From the NCBI GenBank assembly GCA_903642225.1, contig CAHJWI010000001.1, positions 124,001 through 188,000 on the forward strand: a stretch of DNA of 64,000 nt, given 5' to 3'. Origin of the DNA: Acidobacteriaceae bacterium. Its GTDB lineage: Bacteria > Acidobacteriota > Terriglobia > Terriglobales > Acidobacteriaceae. Each line of letters begins with the position of its first letter. Position 1 is the stretch's first letter. The notes beneath the pieces were generated by a model. It saw nothing but the letters and a program-made list of their open reading frames with translations, searched no databases and was not told where the DNA came from. A program made the translations under genes and the position numbers. This document shows, piece after piece, positions 8,614 to 16,788 of the stretch.

Positions 8614-9510
8614 ATGCGGGTTTTTGTTACGGGAGCGACAGGATTTATCGGGACGGAGCTGGTGAAAGAGCTGCTTGCAGCGGGGCACCAGGTTCGGGGA
8701 CTTGCACGCAGCGACGCGAGTGCGCAGCAGTTGGAGGCGGCCGGGGCAGAGGTGCAGCGGGGCAGCCTGCAGGACCTGGCCAGCCTGCGCAGCGGTGCAA
8801 CGGGTATGGACGCCGTGGTGAACCTGGCCTTTAACCACGACGATATGACCAAATTCGCCGAGTCTGGCAAGGAGGAGCGTGAGGCGATTGAGGCGCTCGG
8901 GTCTGCCCTGGAACCGGGCAAGCTGCTTGTGGTCACGTCGGGTACGGGCCTGGCTCAGGGTGGACCAGGCCATGTGAGAGTGGAGAGCGATCCGCCGGCA
9001 AATTCCGACGCTCTGCCGCGCCAGCCGGAAGATGTGGCGCGATCCATGGGCGAGCGTGGTTTGCGTGTTGCCATTGTGCGGTTGCCGCAGGTGCATGACA
9101 CACGCAAGCAGGGTTTGGTGCCGTATCTAACGGCCACAGCGCGGGCCAAGGGTGTTTCTGCTTACGTGGGGGATGGCGCAAACCGGTGGGCGGCTGCGCC
9201 TTTGCCGGACGTTGCGCACCTGTACCGACTGGTTGTGGAGAACTCCGGCCCGGGCGTGACGGTCTACAACGCGGTACAGGAAGAGGGTGTGTCGTTACAG
9301 GAGATTGCAGAGACGATTGGCAAAGGCCTGGGTGTGCCGGTGGTGTCACTCGATCGAGAGAAGGGTGCCGAACATTTTGGCTGGCTGGGTCACTTTGCTG
9401 CGCTGGATATGCCGGCCTCGAGTGAGTGGACGCGTAAGGCACTGGGCTGGGACCCTACCGGGCCGGGCTTGATCGAGGATCTGAGCAGGATGGATTACGC
9501 CCAGGAGTAG
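8614..9510 (+). CDS. NAD(P)-dependent epimerase/dehydratase-like (extended SDR)
   Basis: Rossmann-fold protein beginning RVFVTGATGFIGTELVKELL, with the nucleotide-binding TGATGFIG and the second-strand VRGLARSD region. The middle segment (DAVVNLAFNHDD) and the C-terminal substrate-binding half are of the extended or atypical SDR type; I do not see a complete YxxxK pair, so it may be an NmrA-like or atypical member with unknown activity. ATG at 8614 is preferred to 8596 because GGAAAGGG sits 8 bases before it. Probably controlled by the divergent TetR. A strong terminator follows. Confidence 0.85.
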   Translation: MRVFVTGATGFIGTELVKELLAAGHQVRGLARSDASAQQLEAAGAEVQRGSLQDLASLRSGATGMDAVVNLAFNHDDMTKFAESGKEEREAIEALGSALEPGKLLVVTSGTGLAQGGPGHVRVESDPPANSDALPRQPEDVARSMGERGLRVAIVRLPQVHDTRKQGLVPYLTATARAKGVSAYVGDGANRWAAAPLPDVAHLYRLVVENSGPGVTVYNAVQEEGVSLQEIAETIGKGLGVPVVSLDREKGAEHFGWLGHFAALDMPASSEWTRKALGWDPTGPGLIEDLSRMDYAQE

Positions 9511-9540
9511 AGAAAGAACCTGTGCTGCTGGGGTGAAGCA

Positions 9541-9580
9541 AAAGGGCAGAGGGACCGTGGACGTCAGCTCTCTGCCCTTT
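9541..9580 (+). terminator. rho-independent-type hairpin
   Basis: A perfect 11-base stem, AAAGGGCAGAG at 9541-9551 with CTCTGCCCTTT at 9570-9580, and an 18-base loop. It lies 30 bases after the SDR stop and before the CDP-alcohol phosphatidyltransferase start, so it separates the two transcripts. Confidence 0.8.
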
Positions 9581-9652
9581 GCCGTGCCTGCGGTCAGGAG
9601 AGAGCAGTCCTGCGTAGAGCGCGGCTTGCGCGATACACTAGCGGCTGACACG

Positions 9653-10288
9653 ATGACCTGGACACGCGCATTTGGGAACGGCAGCGGATGGCTGCTGCAG
9701 AAGATCGTCAACGGCCTGGCGTTGTCGAAGATCTCGCCCAATACGCTGACGTTCGTCGGGCTAATCATCAACATTGTGGCTGCGTTCTTCTTTGGCTATG
9801 CGCGCGGTGCCAACGCGGACCGGATGTTCTTCTATGCGGGTCTGATCCTGATTGGTGCAGGGCTGTTTGACATGGTGGACGGCCGGGTGGCGCGGCAGAC
9901 AAACCAGGTATCGGTGTTTGGGGCGTTCTTCGACTCTGTGATTGATCGGTACAGTGATGTGGCGATCTTTTTCGGCCTGCTGGTGTACTACGCGCGTGGC
10001 AACCGCTTTGCCTATGTGGTGCTGGTGGCGTTTGTGATGACGGCGTCGCTGATGGTGAGTTACACGCGTGCGCGCGCAGAGGCGCTGATCGGCAGCTGCA
10101 AGGTGGGCTTCATGGAGCGGCCGGAGCGCATCGTGCTGGTCATTCTGGGTGCGCTGGCCAACCGGTGGGACACCATGGCGCCTGCGCTGTGGGTGCTTGC
10201 AGCGCTGAGCACGGTGACGGTGATCCACCGCATCCGGTACACGTTTCTTGAGACGGAGCGGCGCAAGCTGGTACCGGCGGGGCGGTAG
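9653..10288 (+). CDS. CDP-alcohol phosphatidyltransferase family membrane enzyme
   Basis: Transfers a phosphatidyl-type group from a CDP-alcohol to an acceptor in phospholipid synthesis. The family signature is complete: VDGRVARQTNQVSVFGAFFD followed by SVID, giving D-G-x2-A-R-x8-G-x3-D-x3-D for metal binding. At least five hydrophobic segments follow. The frame is open back to 9533, but ATG at 9653 (MTWTRAFGNG) gives the normal ~211-residue length. The acceptor (inositol phosphate, glycerol phosphate or other) cannot be decided from sequence. Confidence 0.9.
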   Translation: MTWTRAFGNGSGWLLQKIVNGLALSKISPNTLTFVGLIINIVAAFFFGYARGANADRMFFYAGLILIGAGLFDMVDGRVARQTNQVSVFGAFFDSVIDRYSDVAIFFGLLVYYARGNRFAYVVLVAFVMTASLMVSYTRARAEALIGSCKVGFMERPERIVLVILGALANRWDTMAPALWVLAALSTVTVIHRIRYTFLETERRKLVPAGR

Positions 10289-10376
10289 TCAGGGTCGTTC
10301 GTTCAGGCTCCAGGTTGATGAATCAGCGTTGCGCGGGTAGGCTTCTTTTGCATACGAAAGATGCCGAGGTTTGCCT

Positions 10377-12611
10377 GTGTTGAAGCTGTGCCGCACGTTA
10401 CCGGGAATTGCTGTTTGGCCGTTTGTATCTGCTTGCATGCTTGCTCAAGCGACGGTGCGGCCGCATCCGGAGCGGCAGCAGTGGTTTGTCGATGCGGGAA
10501 AGATGACGTATGCGATGGGCGTGAATGAGCAGGGTACCTTGCAGTCGCTGTACTTCGGGCCCAGGCTTGGGCCGCATGCCGTCTTGCCGGTGGCGCACTC
10601 GGTGCCGGAGCGGGCGTCGCAGGGGCCCTCGTCTGAGACGACGCCGCAGGAATACCCGGCGTGGGGTGCGGGCAACTTTACGGAGACTGCGCTGAAGGTG
10701 ACCTCCCCCAATGGCGACCGCACGTTGATCCTGAAATACGACAGCGCTGCCGTGAAGGGCGACACGCTGGAGATTGTGCTGAAGGACGCAACGCAGCCGT
10801 TGAGGGTGCACCTGTATTACCAGGCGTTTCCGGAAGGTGTGATCGCGCGGTGGTCACGGATTGAGAACACCGGGACGGGTGTGTTCGGCGTGGAAGACGC
10901 GGCAAGCGCGGCACTGAGCCTGCCGGATGGAACCGGCTACAACCACAGCTGGATGACGGGAATGTGGGCCGGTGAATTCCAGATGCACACCGAGCCGCTG
11001 GAGGTGGGCAAGACCGTGCAGGAGAGCCGCACGGGGCATACAAGCCTGAATGCGAACCCGTGGTTTGCCGTGGGCAAGACGGCGGAGACGACGGAAGAGG
11101 CCGGTCCTGTGTGGTTTGGCGAGCTGGGCTGGAGCGGCAACTGGCGCCTGGTGACGGAAGCGACGTCGCTGCATCAGGCGCGGATTGTGGCCGGCTTCAA
11201 CACCTTCGATTTTCATTGGAACCTGGCAGCGGGGCAGTCGCTGGAAACGCCGAAGTTTTACCTGGGCTATACGGATGGGGGCAACGGCGAGGCATCGCGC
11301 ATCCTGAGCCGGTTCCAACTGCATGAGATCCTGCCGATGCGTGCTGCAGGCGGTCTGCCGAAGCCGCGGCCCATTATTTACAACAGCTGGGAAGCGACGG
11401 AGATGAACTTTACCGGCGACACCCAGCTGGCGCTGGCCGAGCGTGCGGCAAAAGCAGGTGCGGAGCGGTTTGTGATTGACGATGGCTGGTTCGGCAAGCG
11501 CGACGACGACCACGCCGGGCTGGGCGACTGGTACGTGACGCCGAAGAAGTTTCCGCAGGGGCTGAAGCCGGTGATCGACAAGGTGCACAGCTACGGCATG
11601 GACTTTGGCATATGGGTGGAGCCGGAGATGGTGAACCCGGACAGTGACCTGTATCGCCAGCACCCGGAATGGGTGATGCAGTTCCCTAACCGGCAGCAGA
11701 CGCAGATGCGCAACCAGCTGATGTTGAACCTGGCGCGGCCAGACGTGAAGGAGTGGATGTTCAACTGGCTGGACAAGCTGGTAAGCGAGAATGACATCGC
11801 ATTTTTGAAGTGGGATTACAACCGGGTGTGGAGCGAGGCGGGATGGAATGCGGCTCCGGGATCTTCGCCGGAACATCCCAACGCCGACGCGGAAAAGACA
11901 ATCTACGTGACGCAGGTGCGAAACCTGTACGAGGTGATTGATCGTCTGCGCGCGAAACATCCGAAGCTGGAGATCGAGTCGTGCTCGAGCGGTGGTGGGC
12001 GGGTGGATCTGGGCATTCTGCAACGAACCGACGAGGTGTGGCCCAGCGACAATACCGACGCGCTGGACCGGCAAAACATCCAGTACGGCTTTACCCATGG
12101 GTACACGCCGCAGGCCATGGTGGCGTGGGTGACGGACGTGCCCAGCATGGATCACAGGATGGTACCGGTGCAGTACAGGTTCGTGGTGGCGATGCAGGGA
12201 TCGCTTGGCATTGGCGCGAACCTGACGAAGTTCAGCGATGCGGAGATGGACCTGAGCGCGAAGCTGACGGCGTTTTACAAGACGATTCGGACGACGGTGC
12301 AGCAGGGGGAGCTGTACCGGCTGCAGTCGCCTATGGGCAGCGACGAGTCGCAGGTGGAGTACGTGTCGCCGGACAAGTCGCAGGCCGTTGTGCTTGCCTA
12401 CCTGCACAGCCAGCGGCTGATGCTGCGGTATGACCCGGTGAAGCTGAGGGGCCTTGATCCTGCGGCGATGTACAGGGTGCGCGCGCTGGACCCGAACAAG
12501 TATGTGGGCGACGTGACCGTTGCGGGGAGCGTGCTGATGGGTGCGGGTGTGCAGCTGAAGCTGCAGGGCGACTACGACAGCACGGCGGTTGCGCTGGAGC
12601 GCGTGCAGTAA
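10377..12611 (+). CDS. secreted alpha-galactosidase, GH36
   Basis: Hydrolyses alpha-1,6-galactosides such as melibiose or raffinose-type sugars. About 744 residues: N-terminal signal peptide (hydrophobic GIAVWPFVSACMLAQA), a beta-sandwich domain, a central TIM barrel and a C-terminal beta domain, the GH36 plan. The nucleophile lies in FLKWDYNR and the acid/base in WPSDNTDALDR; the FVIDDGWFG barrel strand is also typical. GTG at 10377 has GAGG 7 bases upstream, whereas TTG at 10371 is one base from it. It is alone on its strand and ends 8 bases from the convergent maf. Confidence 0.93.
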   Translation: MLKLCRTLPGIAVWPFVSACMLAQATVRPHPERQQWFVDAGKMTYAMGVNEQGTLQSLYFGPRLGPHAVLPVAHSVPERASQGPSSETTPQEYPAWGAGNFTETALKVTSPNGDRTLILKYDSAAVKGDTLEIVLKDATQPLRVHLYYQAFPEGVIARWSRIENTGTGVFGVEDAASAALSLPDGTGYNHSWMTGMWAGEFQMHTEPLEVGKTVQESRTGHTSLNANPWFAVGKTAETTEEAGPVWFGELGWSGNWRLVTEATSLHQARIVAGFNTFDFHWNLAAGQSLETPKFYLGYTDGGNGEASRILSRFQLHEILPMRAAGGLPKPRPIIYNSWEATEMNFTGDTQLALAERAAKAGAERFVIDDGWFGKRDDDHAGLGDWYVTPKKFPQGLKPVIDKVHSYGMDFGIWVEPEMVNPDSDLYRQHPEWVMQFPNRQQTQMRNQLMLNLARPDVKEWMFNWLDKLVSENDIAFLKWDYNRVWSEAGWNAAPGSSPEHPNADAEKTIYVTQVRNLYEVIDRLRAKHPKLEIESCSSGGGRVDLGILQRTDEVWPSDNTDALDRQNIQYGFTHGYTPQAMVAWVTDVPSMDHRMVPVQYRFVVAMQGSLGIGANLTKFSDAEMDLSAKLTAFYKTIRTTVQQGELYRLQSPMGSDESQVEYVSPDKSQAVVLAYLHSQRLMLRYDPVKLRGLDPAAMYRVRALDPNKYVGDVTVAGSVLMGAGVQLKLQGDYDSTAVALERVQ

Positions 12612-12619
12612 GCGGAAGG

Positions 12620-13177
12620 CTACGTGCTGAACTGTTGAAGCATGGTGTGTACGGCGGCGACGGGCAGGCCGACGACGTTGCTGTACTCGCCGTCGATACG
12701 CGGGATCCAGCGCATGGCGTGACCCTGGATGCCGTAGGCACCGGCCTTGTCCATGGGATCGCCGGTGGCGATGTATGCGGCGATTTCGGTGTCGGTGATG
12801 CCGCTCATCCAAACGGTTGTGGTTTCGGCCTGAACACGTGCTTGTGAGGCTGAGACGATGGCCACGCCGGTGGTGACCTGGTGAGCGCGGCCGCGTAGCA
12901 TCTGCAGCATGCGTGCGGCGTCCTGCTCGTCTATTGGCTTACCCAGCAGGGTGCCATCCACGGTCACGGTGGTGTCCGCGCCAAGAACTGTCGCGGCTGG
13001 ATGGAGCGCCAGCACGGCGCGCGCCTTGGCTTCTGCGAGTCGCAGGGTGTATGGAACAGGCTGTTCGCCGGGGTGTGGCGTTTCGTCGATGTCGGCGACG
13101 ACAACGCGAAATAGAAGACCAAGGTGAGCGAAGAGTTCGCGGCGGCGCGGCGAGGCAGAGGCGAGGATCAGGTCCAT
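12620..13177 (-). CDS. maf: Maf-like nucleoside triphosphate pyrophosphatase
   Basis: Hydrolyses non-canonical or modified nucleoside triphosphates to monophosphates. The 185-residue protein carries the family motifs: LILASASPRRRELF at the N-terminus, RLAEAKARAV, the LGADTTVTVDGTLLGKP core and DKAGAYGIQG near the C-terminus. It starts 3 bases after the mutarotase stop, so the two are probably one leftward transcript. Subtype (dTTP/UTP-type or m7GTP-type) is not decided here. Confidence 0.93.
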   Translation of the reverse strand: MDLILASASPRRRELFAHLGLLFRVVVADIDETPHPGEQPVPYTLRLAEAKARAVLALHPAATVLGADTTVTVDGTLLGKPIDEQDAARMLQMLRGRAHQVTTGVAIVSASQARVQAETTTVWMSGITDTEIAAYIATGDPMDKAGAYGIQGHAMRWIPRIDGEYSNVVGLPVAAVHTMLQQFST

Positions 13178-13180
13178 GCG

Positions 13181-14110
13181 CTAGGTCCCTGCGGTGACGC
13201 TGAGGGACGAATCCATGCGGTGGGTGTGGCCCGGTGCAAGGGTGATGCGGTCGTCGCCGACGTTGACGGTTTCTACACAGACGAAGTGCTGCCAGGCATC
13301 GGGTGGAAGGTCCGCCATGCCGGGTGTAAGAGTGGACCAGGGATTCCAGGTGACGGTGGAGTTGGACCCCTGCTTGTGGATGTGGATAGCGCGTTTCCAT
13401 GCAGCGTCGTGGATGGTGAGCGGCGCGGTGGTCTGCACGTGGACCTGGTCGAGGTCACGGGCGTAGACCTGAAGGTTTTCGCGCTGTACCTTGCGGATGC
13501 TGTTGTCGCGTTTGTCGATGTAGGTAGTGCCTTCCAGGCCCTCGGTGCTCACCTGGTGAATGTCGCCGACGGCGAAGTAGGTGTGCAGGCCGTCTTCAAA
13601 GACCATGGGGTCGGTGCCGGTGTTGGTGATCTCCAGCGTGGTCAGCAGCGTGCTGCCAATGCGTAAGTGGATGAGGGCGTGGAAGCTGCTGTAACCGGCG
13701 GCACGGAAAGCATCGGTCGGGGCGAGCGAAAGGATGACGTGGACGTCGCCTGCGGGGTCAAGGTGGGTGCGTTCGACGGTCCACTCTGTTGTGCGGGCAA
13801 AGCCGTGGGCGGGGGTGTGCAGGCCGTCCCAACCGGGGCCGAACCATGGAAACAGGACGGGGATGCCGCCGCGGACGGCCTTGCCGGGAGTGAAGCTGGA
13901 TTTGGGCGAGAGATAAAGGACGGGTTGTTGGCCGGTGGGGTTCCAGCGGATCAGGTGGGCCCCCTGTGTCAGAAGGGTGGCCTCTGCCGCAGGGGTGACG
14001 ATGCGCGCTTCGATGAGGCCGGTGGAGTGGCCGGCCCCGTCGAGCCGGTCGTGGAAGGAGAGATGGTCGCGGATGGCGAAGTGTGCGTCCAGGTCGGCGG
14101 CAGTGGGCAT
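13181..14110 (-). CDS. D-hexose-6-phosphate mutarotase
   Basis: Galactose-mutarotase-like beta-sandwich protein of the YeaD type, expected to interconvert alpha and beta anomers of glucose-6-phosphate-like sugars. Recognisable elements: GGIPVLFPWFGP, ARTTEW, FEDGLHTYFAVGDI and HFVCVETVNVGDD. The frame is open to 14398, but that extension is a low-complexity read-through of the next gene in another frame; ATG at 14110 (MPTAADLDAHFAI) gives ~309 residues, the usual length. Operon partner of maf. Confidence 0.9.
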   Translation of the reverse strand: MPTAADLDAHFAIRDHLSFHDRLDGAGHSTGLIEARIVTPAAEATLLTQGAHLIRWNPTGQQPVLYLSPKSSFTPGKAVRGGIPVLFPWFGPGWDGLHTPAHGFARTTEWTVERTHLDPAGDVHVILSLAPTDAFRAAGYSSFHALIHLRIGSTLLTTLEITNTGTDPMVFEDGLHTYFAVGDIHQVSTEGLEGTTYIDKRDNSIRKVQRENLQVYARDLDQVHVQTTAPLTIHDAAWKRAIHIHKQGSNSTVTWNPWSTLTPGMADLPPDAWQHFVCVETVNVGDDRITLAPGHTHRMDSSLSVTAGT

Positions 14111-14129
14111 GCAGTGTTCCTTACGTAGA

Positions 14130-14158
14130 AAGGTGCGCCGTGTAGTTTGGCGCACCTT
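14130..14158 (-). terminator. hairpin after the DsbA-like gene
   Basis: AAGGTGCGCC (14130-14139) pairs perfectly with GGCGCACCTT (14149-14158), with a 9-base loop. Read leftward it follows the DsbA-like gene and precedes the mutarotase start, so it separates two leftward transcripts. Confidence 0.65.
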
Positions 14159-14175
14159 GAGTGTATTCGGGCTCA

Positions 14176-14210
14176 AACCCACCTTAACTTCGCGAAGGGT
14201 GGGGCACCCG
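14176..14210. repeat. GC-rich palindromic intergenic repeat, acidobacterial type
   Basis: CCCACCTT and AAGGGTGGG flank TTCGCGAA-like sequence and are followed by GGCACCC. I recall similar CCCACCCTTCGC / GGGTGGGGCACCC elements scattered between genes in acidobacterial genomes, probably REP-like. Only one copy was noticed in this window, so its repeat nature rests on recollection. Confidence 0.45.
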
Positions 14211-14229
14211 TGTGGCTTTTCGTTGTCGG

Positions 14230-14757
14230 TTACTTTGATCCGGCTGCCTGCTCGATGCCCTCGACGAGCGATTCGTAGTCGTAGCTGCTGTCCCACAGCG
14301 TGCCGTTGATGAAGAAGGTGGGCGTGCCGTGGACGCCACTGCTGTCGCCGCTCTCCACGTCGTCCTGCACGCGCTGCTCCAGAGCATCGGCACCCCATGC
14401 GCCCTGCAGGGCTTTGCCGTCCAGGCCCAGGTTTTCAGCCGTGTGGGTGAGCATGTCTTCGCTCAGCTGGCGCTGGTGCTCGAAGATGGCGTCGTGCATC
14501 TCCCAGAACTTGCCCTTGGTGGCGGCGAACTCTGCACTCTCGGCTGCAACCTCGGCGTACTCGTGCATTTCAAGAGGAAAGTTGCGGAAGACAAACCGCA
14601 TGCGGCTGCCGAAGTGTTTCTGCAGCTTTTTGACGACAGGGTAGGCGACACCGCAGTCGGGGCACTGGAAGTCGCCGTATTCGACGAGCGTGATGGAGGC
14701 GTCGTCCGCGCCCTGGATGTGGTCTTTGCTGCTAACGGGTGTGGTCAGGTCTGCCAT
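14230..14757 (-). CDS. DsbA-family thiol oxidoreductase / thioredoxin-fold protein
   Basis: A 175-residue thioredoxin-fold protein with a helical insertion, as in DsbA. The active site is FQCPDCGVAY (CPDC) and the cis-proline loop is GTPTFFING. There is no signal peptide or membrane anchor, so it appears cytoplasmic, unlike periplasmic DsbA; such proteins occur as NhaA-fusion-like or FrnE-like oxidoreductases. It lies 58 bases downstream of the secreted beta-propeller gene on the same strand. Confidence 0.88.
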   Translation of the reverse strand: MADLTTPVSSKDHIQGADDASITLVEYGDFQCPDCGVAYPVVKKLQKHFGSRMRFVFRNFPLEMHEYAEVAAESAEFAATKGKFWEMHDAIFEHQRQLSEDMLTHTAENLGLDGKALQGAWGADALEQRVQDDVESGDSSGVHGTPTFFINGTLWDSSYDYESLVEGIEQAAGSK

Positions 14758-14815
14758 GGGTTGTTCCTCGCCTTGGTGGGATGCGGGGAGGGCGACAAGG
14801 TTTGTGAACTGTCTG

Positions 14816-16018
14816 TTAGCGGGCGGGTGGTGGCGTTGCCGGGGTGGGTATTAGGACGCCGTCGCGCAGGCGGCCGATGCGGCCGTGGGGGCCGACGACG
14901 AAGGGCAGGGCAAGGGCGTTCCACTGCTTGTCGGCGTCGGGCTGGTCGTCTTTGCCGGGGCGCAGCGGAGACCAGTTGCGGCCGTCGTCGCGGGAGATAT
15001 CGGTTCCGTTGGGGCCTGTGGTGATCCAGGTGTGGGAGGGGGCGTCGTAGGCGACAGAGGAGCGATAGCCGTGGGGTGGGGTGTTCGACTTCTTGACGGT
15101 AAACCAAGGCATTCCGGGCAAGGAGAACCCGTTTCTGCTGAGAACGTTTGCAGCGCTACCTGCACTAGCTTCAGGATGCTGGTAGTCACCACCAACGATC
15201 ACCAGATCAAATGGGTCCGAGAGAGCGCCAGGCTTCTTCAGTCCAACAGCGAAGGCGCCGGACGAAGAAGAGCCTTGTGCTAACGGAAGTCGGATTTGCT
15301 TTGCCGAGTCATGACAGAAGGCGAAGTCCAGATCAAAATGATCGACATAGGCAAAAGTGGCTATGCTGCCGCCCGTTACGAATGCAAAGCGGGGTCCGCC
15401 GGGGATGCTTATGAGCGCTTGATTGCTGGCGGCGAAAGCACTCTGCCCCGAATGTGCCCGGAAGACATCCGATCGACATCCCGCGTCCTGCCGTGACCGC
15501 GCCACTTGACGGATCCAGGTATCTCCACCATCTGCCGTTTCAAAGACCGCGAACACTCCTCCTATAGGGTCGCCCAGCAATTGGCCGTGGGACAGCGTGA
15601 AGGTCGACGGGTGACCAAGAGGGTCCTGCTGCGGCGCATCCATGCTGATGGCGTCGAAGAAGCCTTCAGCGTCGGGGTTAGTGAAGACGAGTTTCCAAGT
15701 GCGGCAGCCGTCGGTGGTTTTAAAGACGCGGCTGAGGTCGCCTTTGCCGCTGGACATGACCAGGGCAGTCTGTGCGTTGAAGGCCTGGATGCCGCGGAAG
15801 TCGAGTTTCTCCGCGCCGGGTGGGGTGCTGCAGCCTTGCCAGACAAAGCCGCCGTCTTCTGTGCGCAAGATGGTACCGTCGGATCCGCTGGCCCAGGCGA
15901 CGCCATTGCCGGGGGAGCTGATGCCGCGCAGGCTGGCAGTGGTGGTCGAGTCCTGCATCTGGAACTGTGCAACAGCGGACATGGAAGCGACGACGAGGGC
16001 GATGACGGAGCAGCGCAT
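14816..16018 (-). CDS. secreted BNR/YCF48-like beta-propeller protein
   Basis: 400 residues with an N-terminal signal peptide (RCSVIALVVASMSAVAQ). Repeated propeller elements of the form W-x-S-G-x-D-G-T-I-L-R-T-x-D-G-G are visible (VAWASGSDGTILRTEDGG, RVFKTTDGCRTW, AVFETADGGDTW, TDISRDDGRNW), the Asp-box/YCF48 pattern. Several cysteines lie in the middle (CSTPP, DGCRTW, DAGCRSD, FCHDS), consistent with an oxidised extracytoplasmic protein. Family members are seven-bladed photosystem II assembly-factor-like or sialidase-like propellers without demonstrated catalysis. Confidence 0.82.
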   Translation of the reverse strand: MRCSVIALVVASMSAVAQFQMQDSTTTASLRGISSPGNGVAWASGSDGTILRTEDGGFVWQGCSTPPGAEKLDFRGIQAFNAQTALVMSSGKGDLSRVFKTTDGCRTWKLVFTNPDAEGFFDAISMDAPQQDPLGHPSTFTLSHGQLLGDPIGGVFAVFETADGGDTWIRQVARSRQDAGCRSDVFRAHSGQSAFAASNQALISIPGGPRFAFVTGGSIATFAYVDHFDLDFAFCHDSAKQIRLPLAQGSSSSGAFAVGLKKPGALSDPFDLVIVGGDYQHPEASAGSAANVLSRNGFSLPGMPWFTVKKSNTPPHGYRSSVAYDAPSHTWITTGPNGTDISRDDGRNWSPLRPGKDDQPDADKQWNALALPFVVGPHGRIGRLRDGVLIPTPATPPPAR

Positions 16019-16788
16019 GCGACCATCTTATGCCGCTACCGAACGGCGTGTTCGGGTGGGTATGCCAGGTGTTTGAAGCCTGCTGTTGCATGCTGATTGC
16101 GGTCGGCGGGGCAGGCGCTGACACGACATGCGCAAAGCCTCGCATATTTCTATTATTCGATAACTATCGATAACAAGAGCAAGCGTGTCGTGGCTCTGAT
16201 GGGCGAGTGGGCAGGGTGATTTGACATGAAGGAGGGGGTAGGAAGGGGCGAGTTCAACAATCATTGTCCAACGCTATGCGCTACCACGTGTAAACAGAAA
16301 TCGCCAGTGTTTGCAAGGGGTTTGATATGGCGTCACAACCTTTTCAGGCGTGGGCAATCAGTCTTCACCACCTTTGGTGCAAGCCGGTGAGACGCAAATA
16401 TTTCAGGAGAGCAGGCATTCGTCGCGACCCGCAGAGCGTGCTAGTATGAGGCTCGTTCGCAACAAGCGTTTCTGAACGCACGGACCAGAAACCGGCAGTC
16501 TGCGGGGCATGCGGCAGTACCGATGGCCGCGCTACCCAGGCTGTGTACCAACTCACTTTCCCGGCCATGTCGCTCCGGCTCCATGGCGGGCTTCAACTTG
16601 AGACTGCGCCCAACCCTCCGCAAGCCGCTGGCTGCGCGGCGACGGCACCGTTTTGCTTTTTGCTGCCTGCGGTGCACCTTGCCGCATTTCGCTCATGAGG
16701 ATACGCGCGAGGGCTTAACAGCCTTCCCAGCAAAGCCGCGAAGGCCATAGCGCTGTTCAGCGGCAAGGAATGGAAGAGGTACGACCCG
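16019..16788. other. long non-coding region upstream of dnaA
   Basis: About 770 bases without a convincing gene. It holds an AT-rich patch with a TCGATAAC direct repeat (16157-16174), polypurine runs around 16225-16250, and the dnaA leader. By eye I found no TTATCCACA-type DnaA box on either strand, so I cannot support calling it oriC despite its position next to dnaA. The open frames here look like random GC-rich frames. Confidence 0.5.
16157..16174. repeat. TCGATAAC direct repeat, 10-base period
   Basis: TCGATAAC occurs at 16157-16164 and again at 16167-16174, exactly one helical turn apart, in a locally AT-rich stretch; the second copy sits in the palindrome TATCGATA (16165-16172). Such phasing suggests a protein-binding site in the dnaA upstream region. 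The binding factor is unknown. Confidence 0.45.

Noticed and set aside
10854..12812. 652-codon minus-strand frame opposite the alpha-galactosidase
   Set aside because: Antisense shadow with His/Arg-rich composition.
16019..16788. oriC next to dnaA
   Set aside because: No DnaA boxes visible, no dnaN, and strand skew in the window suggests a terminus; I kept it as a non-coding region only.
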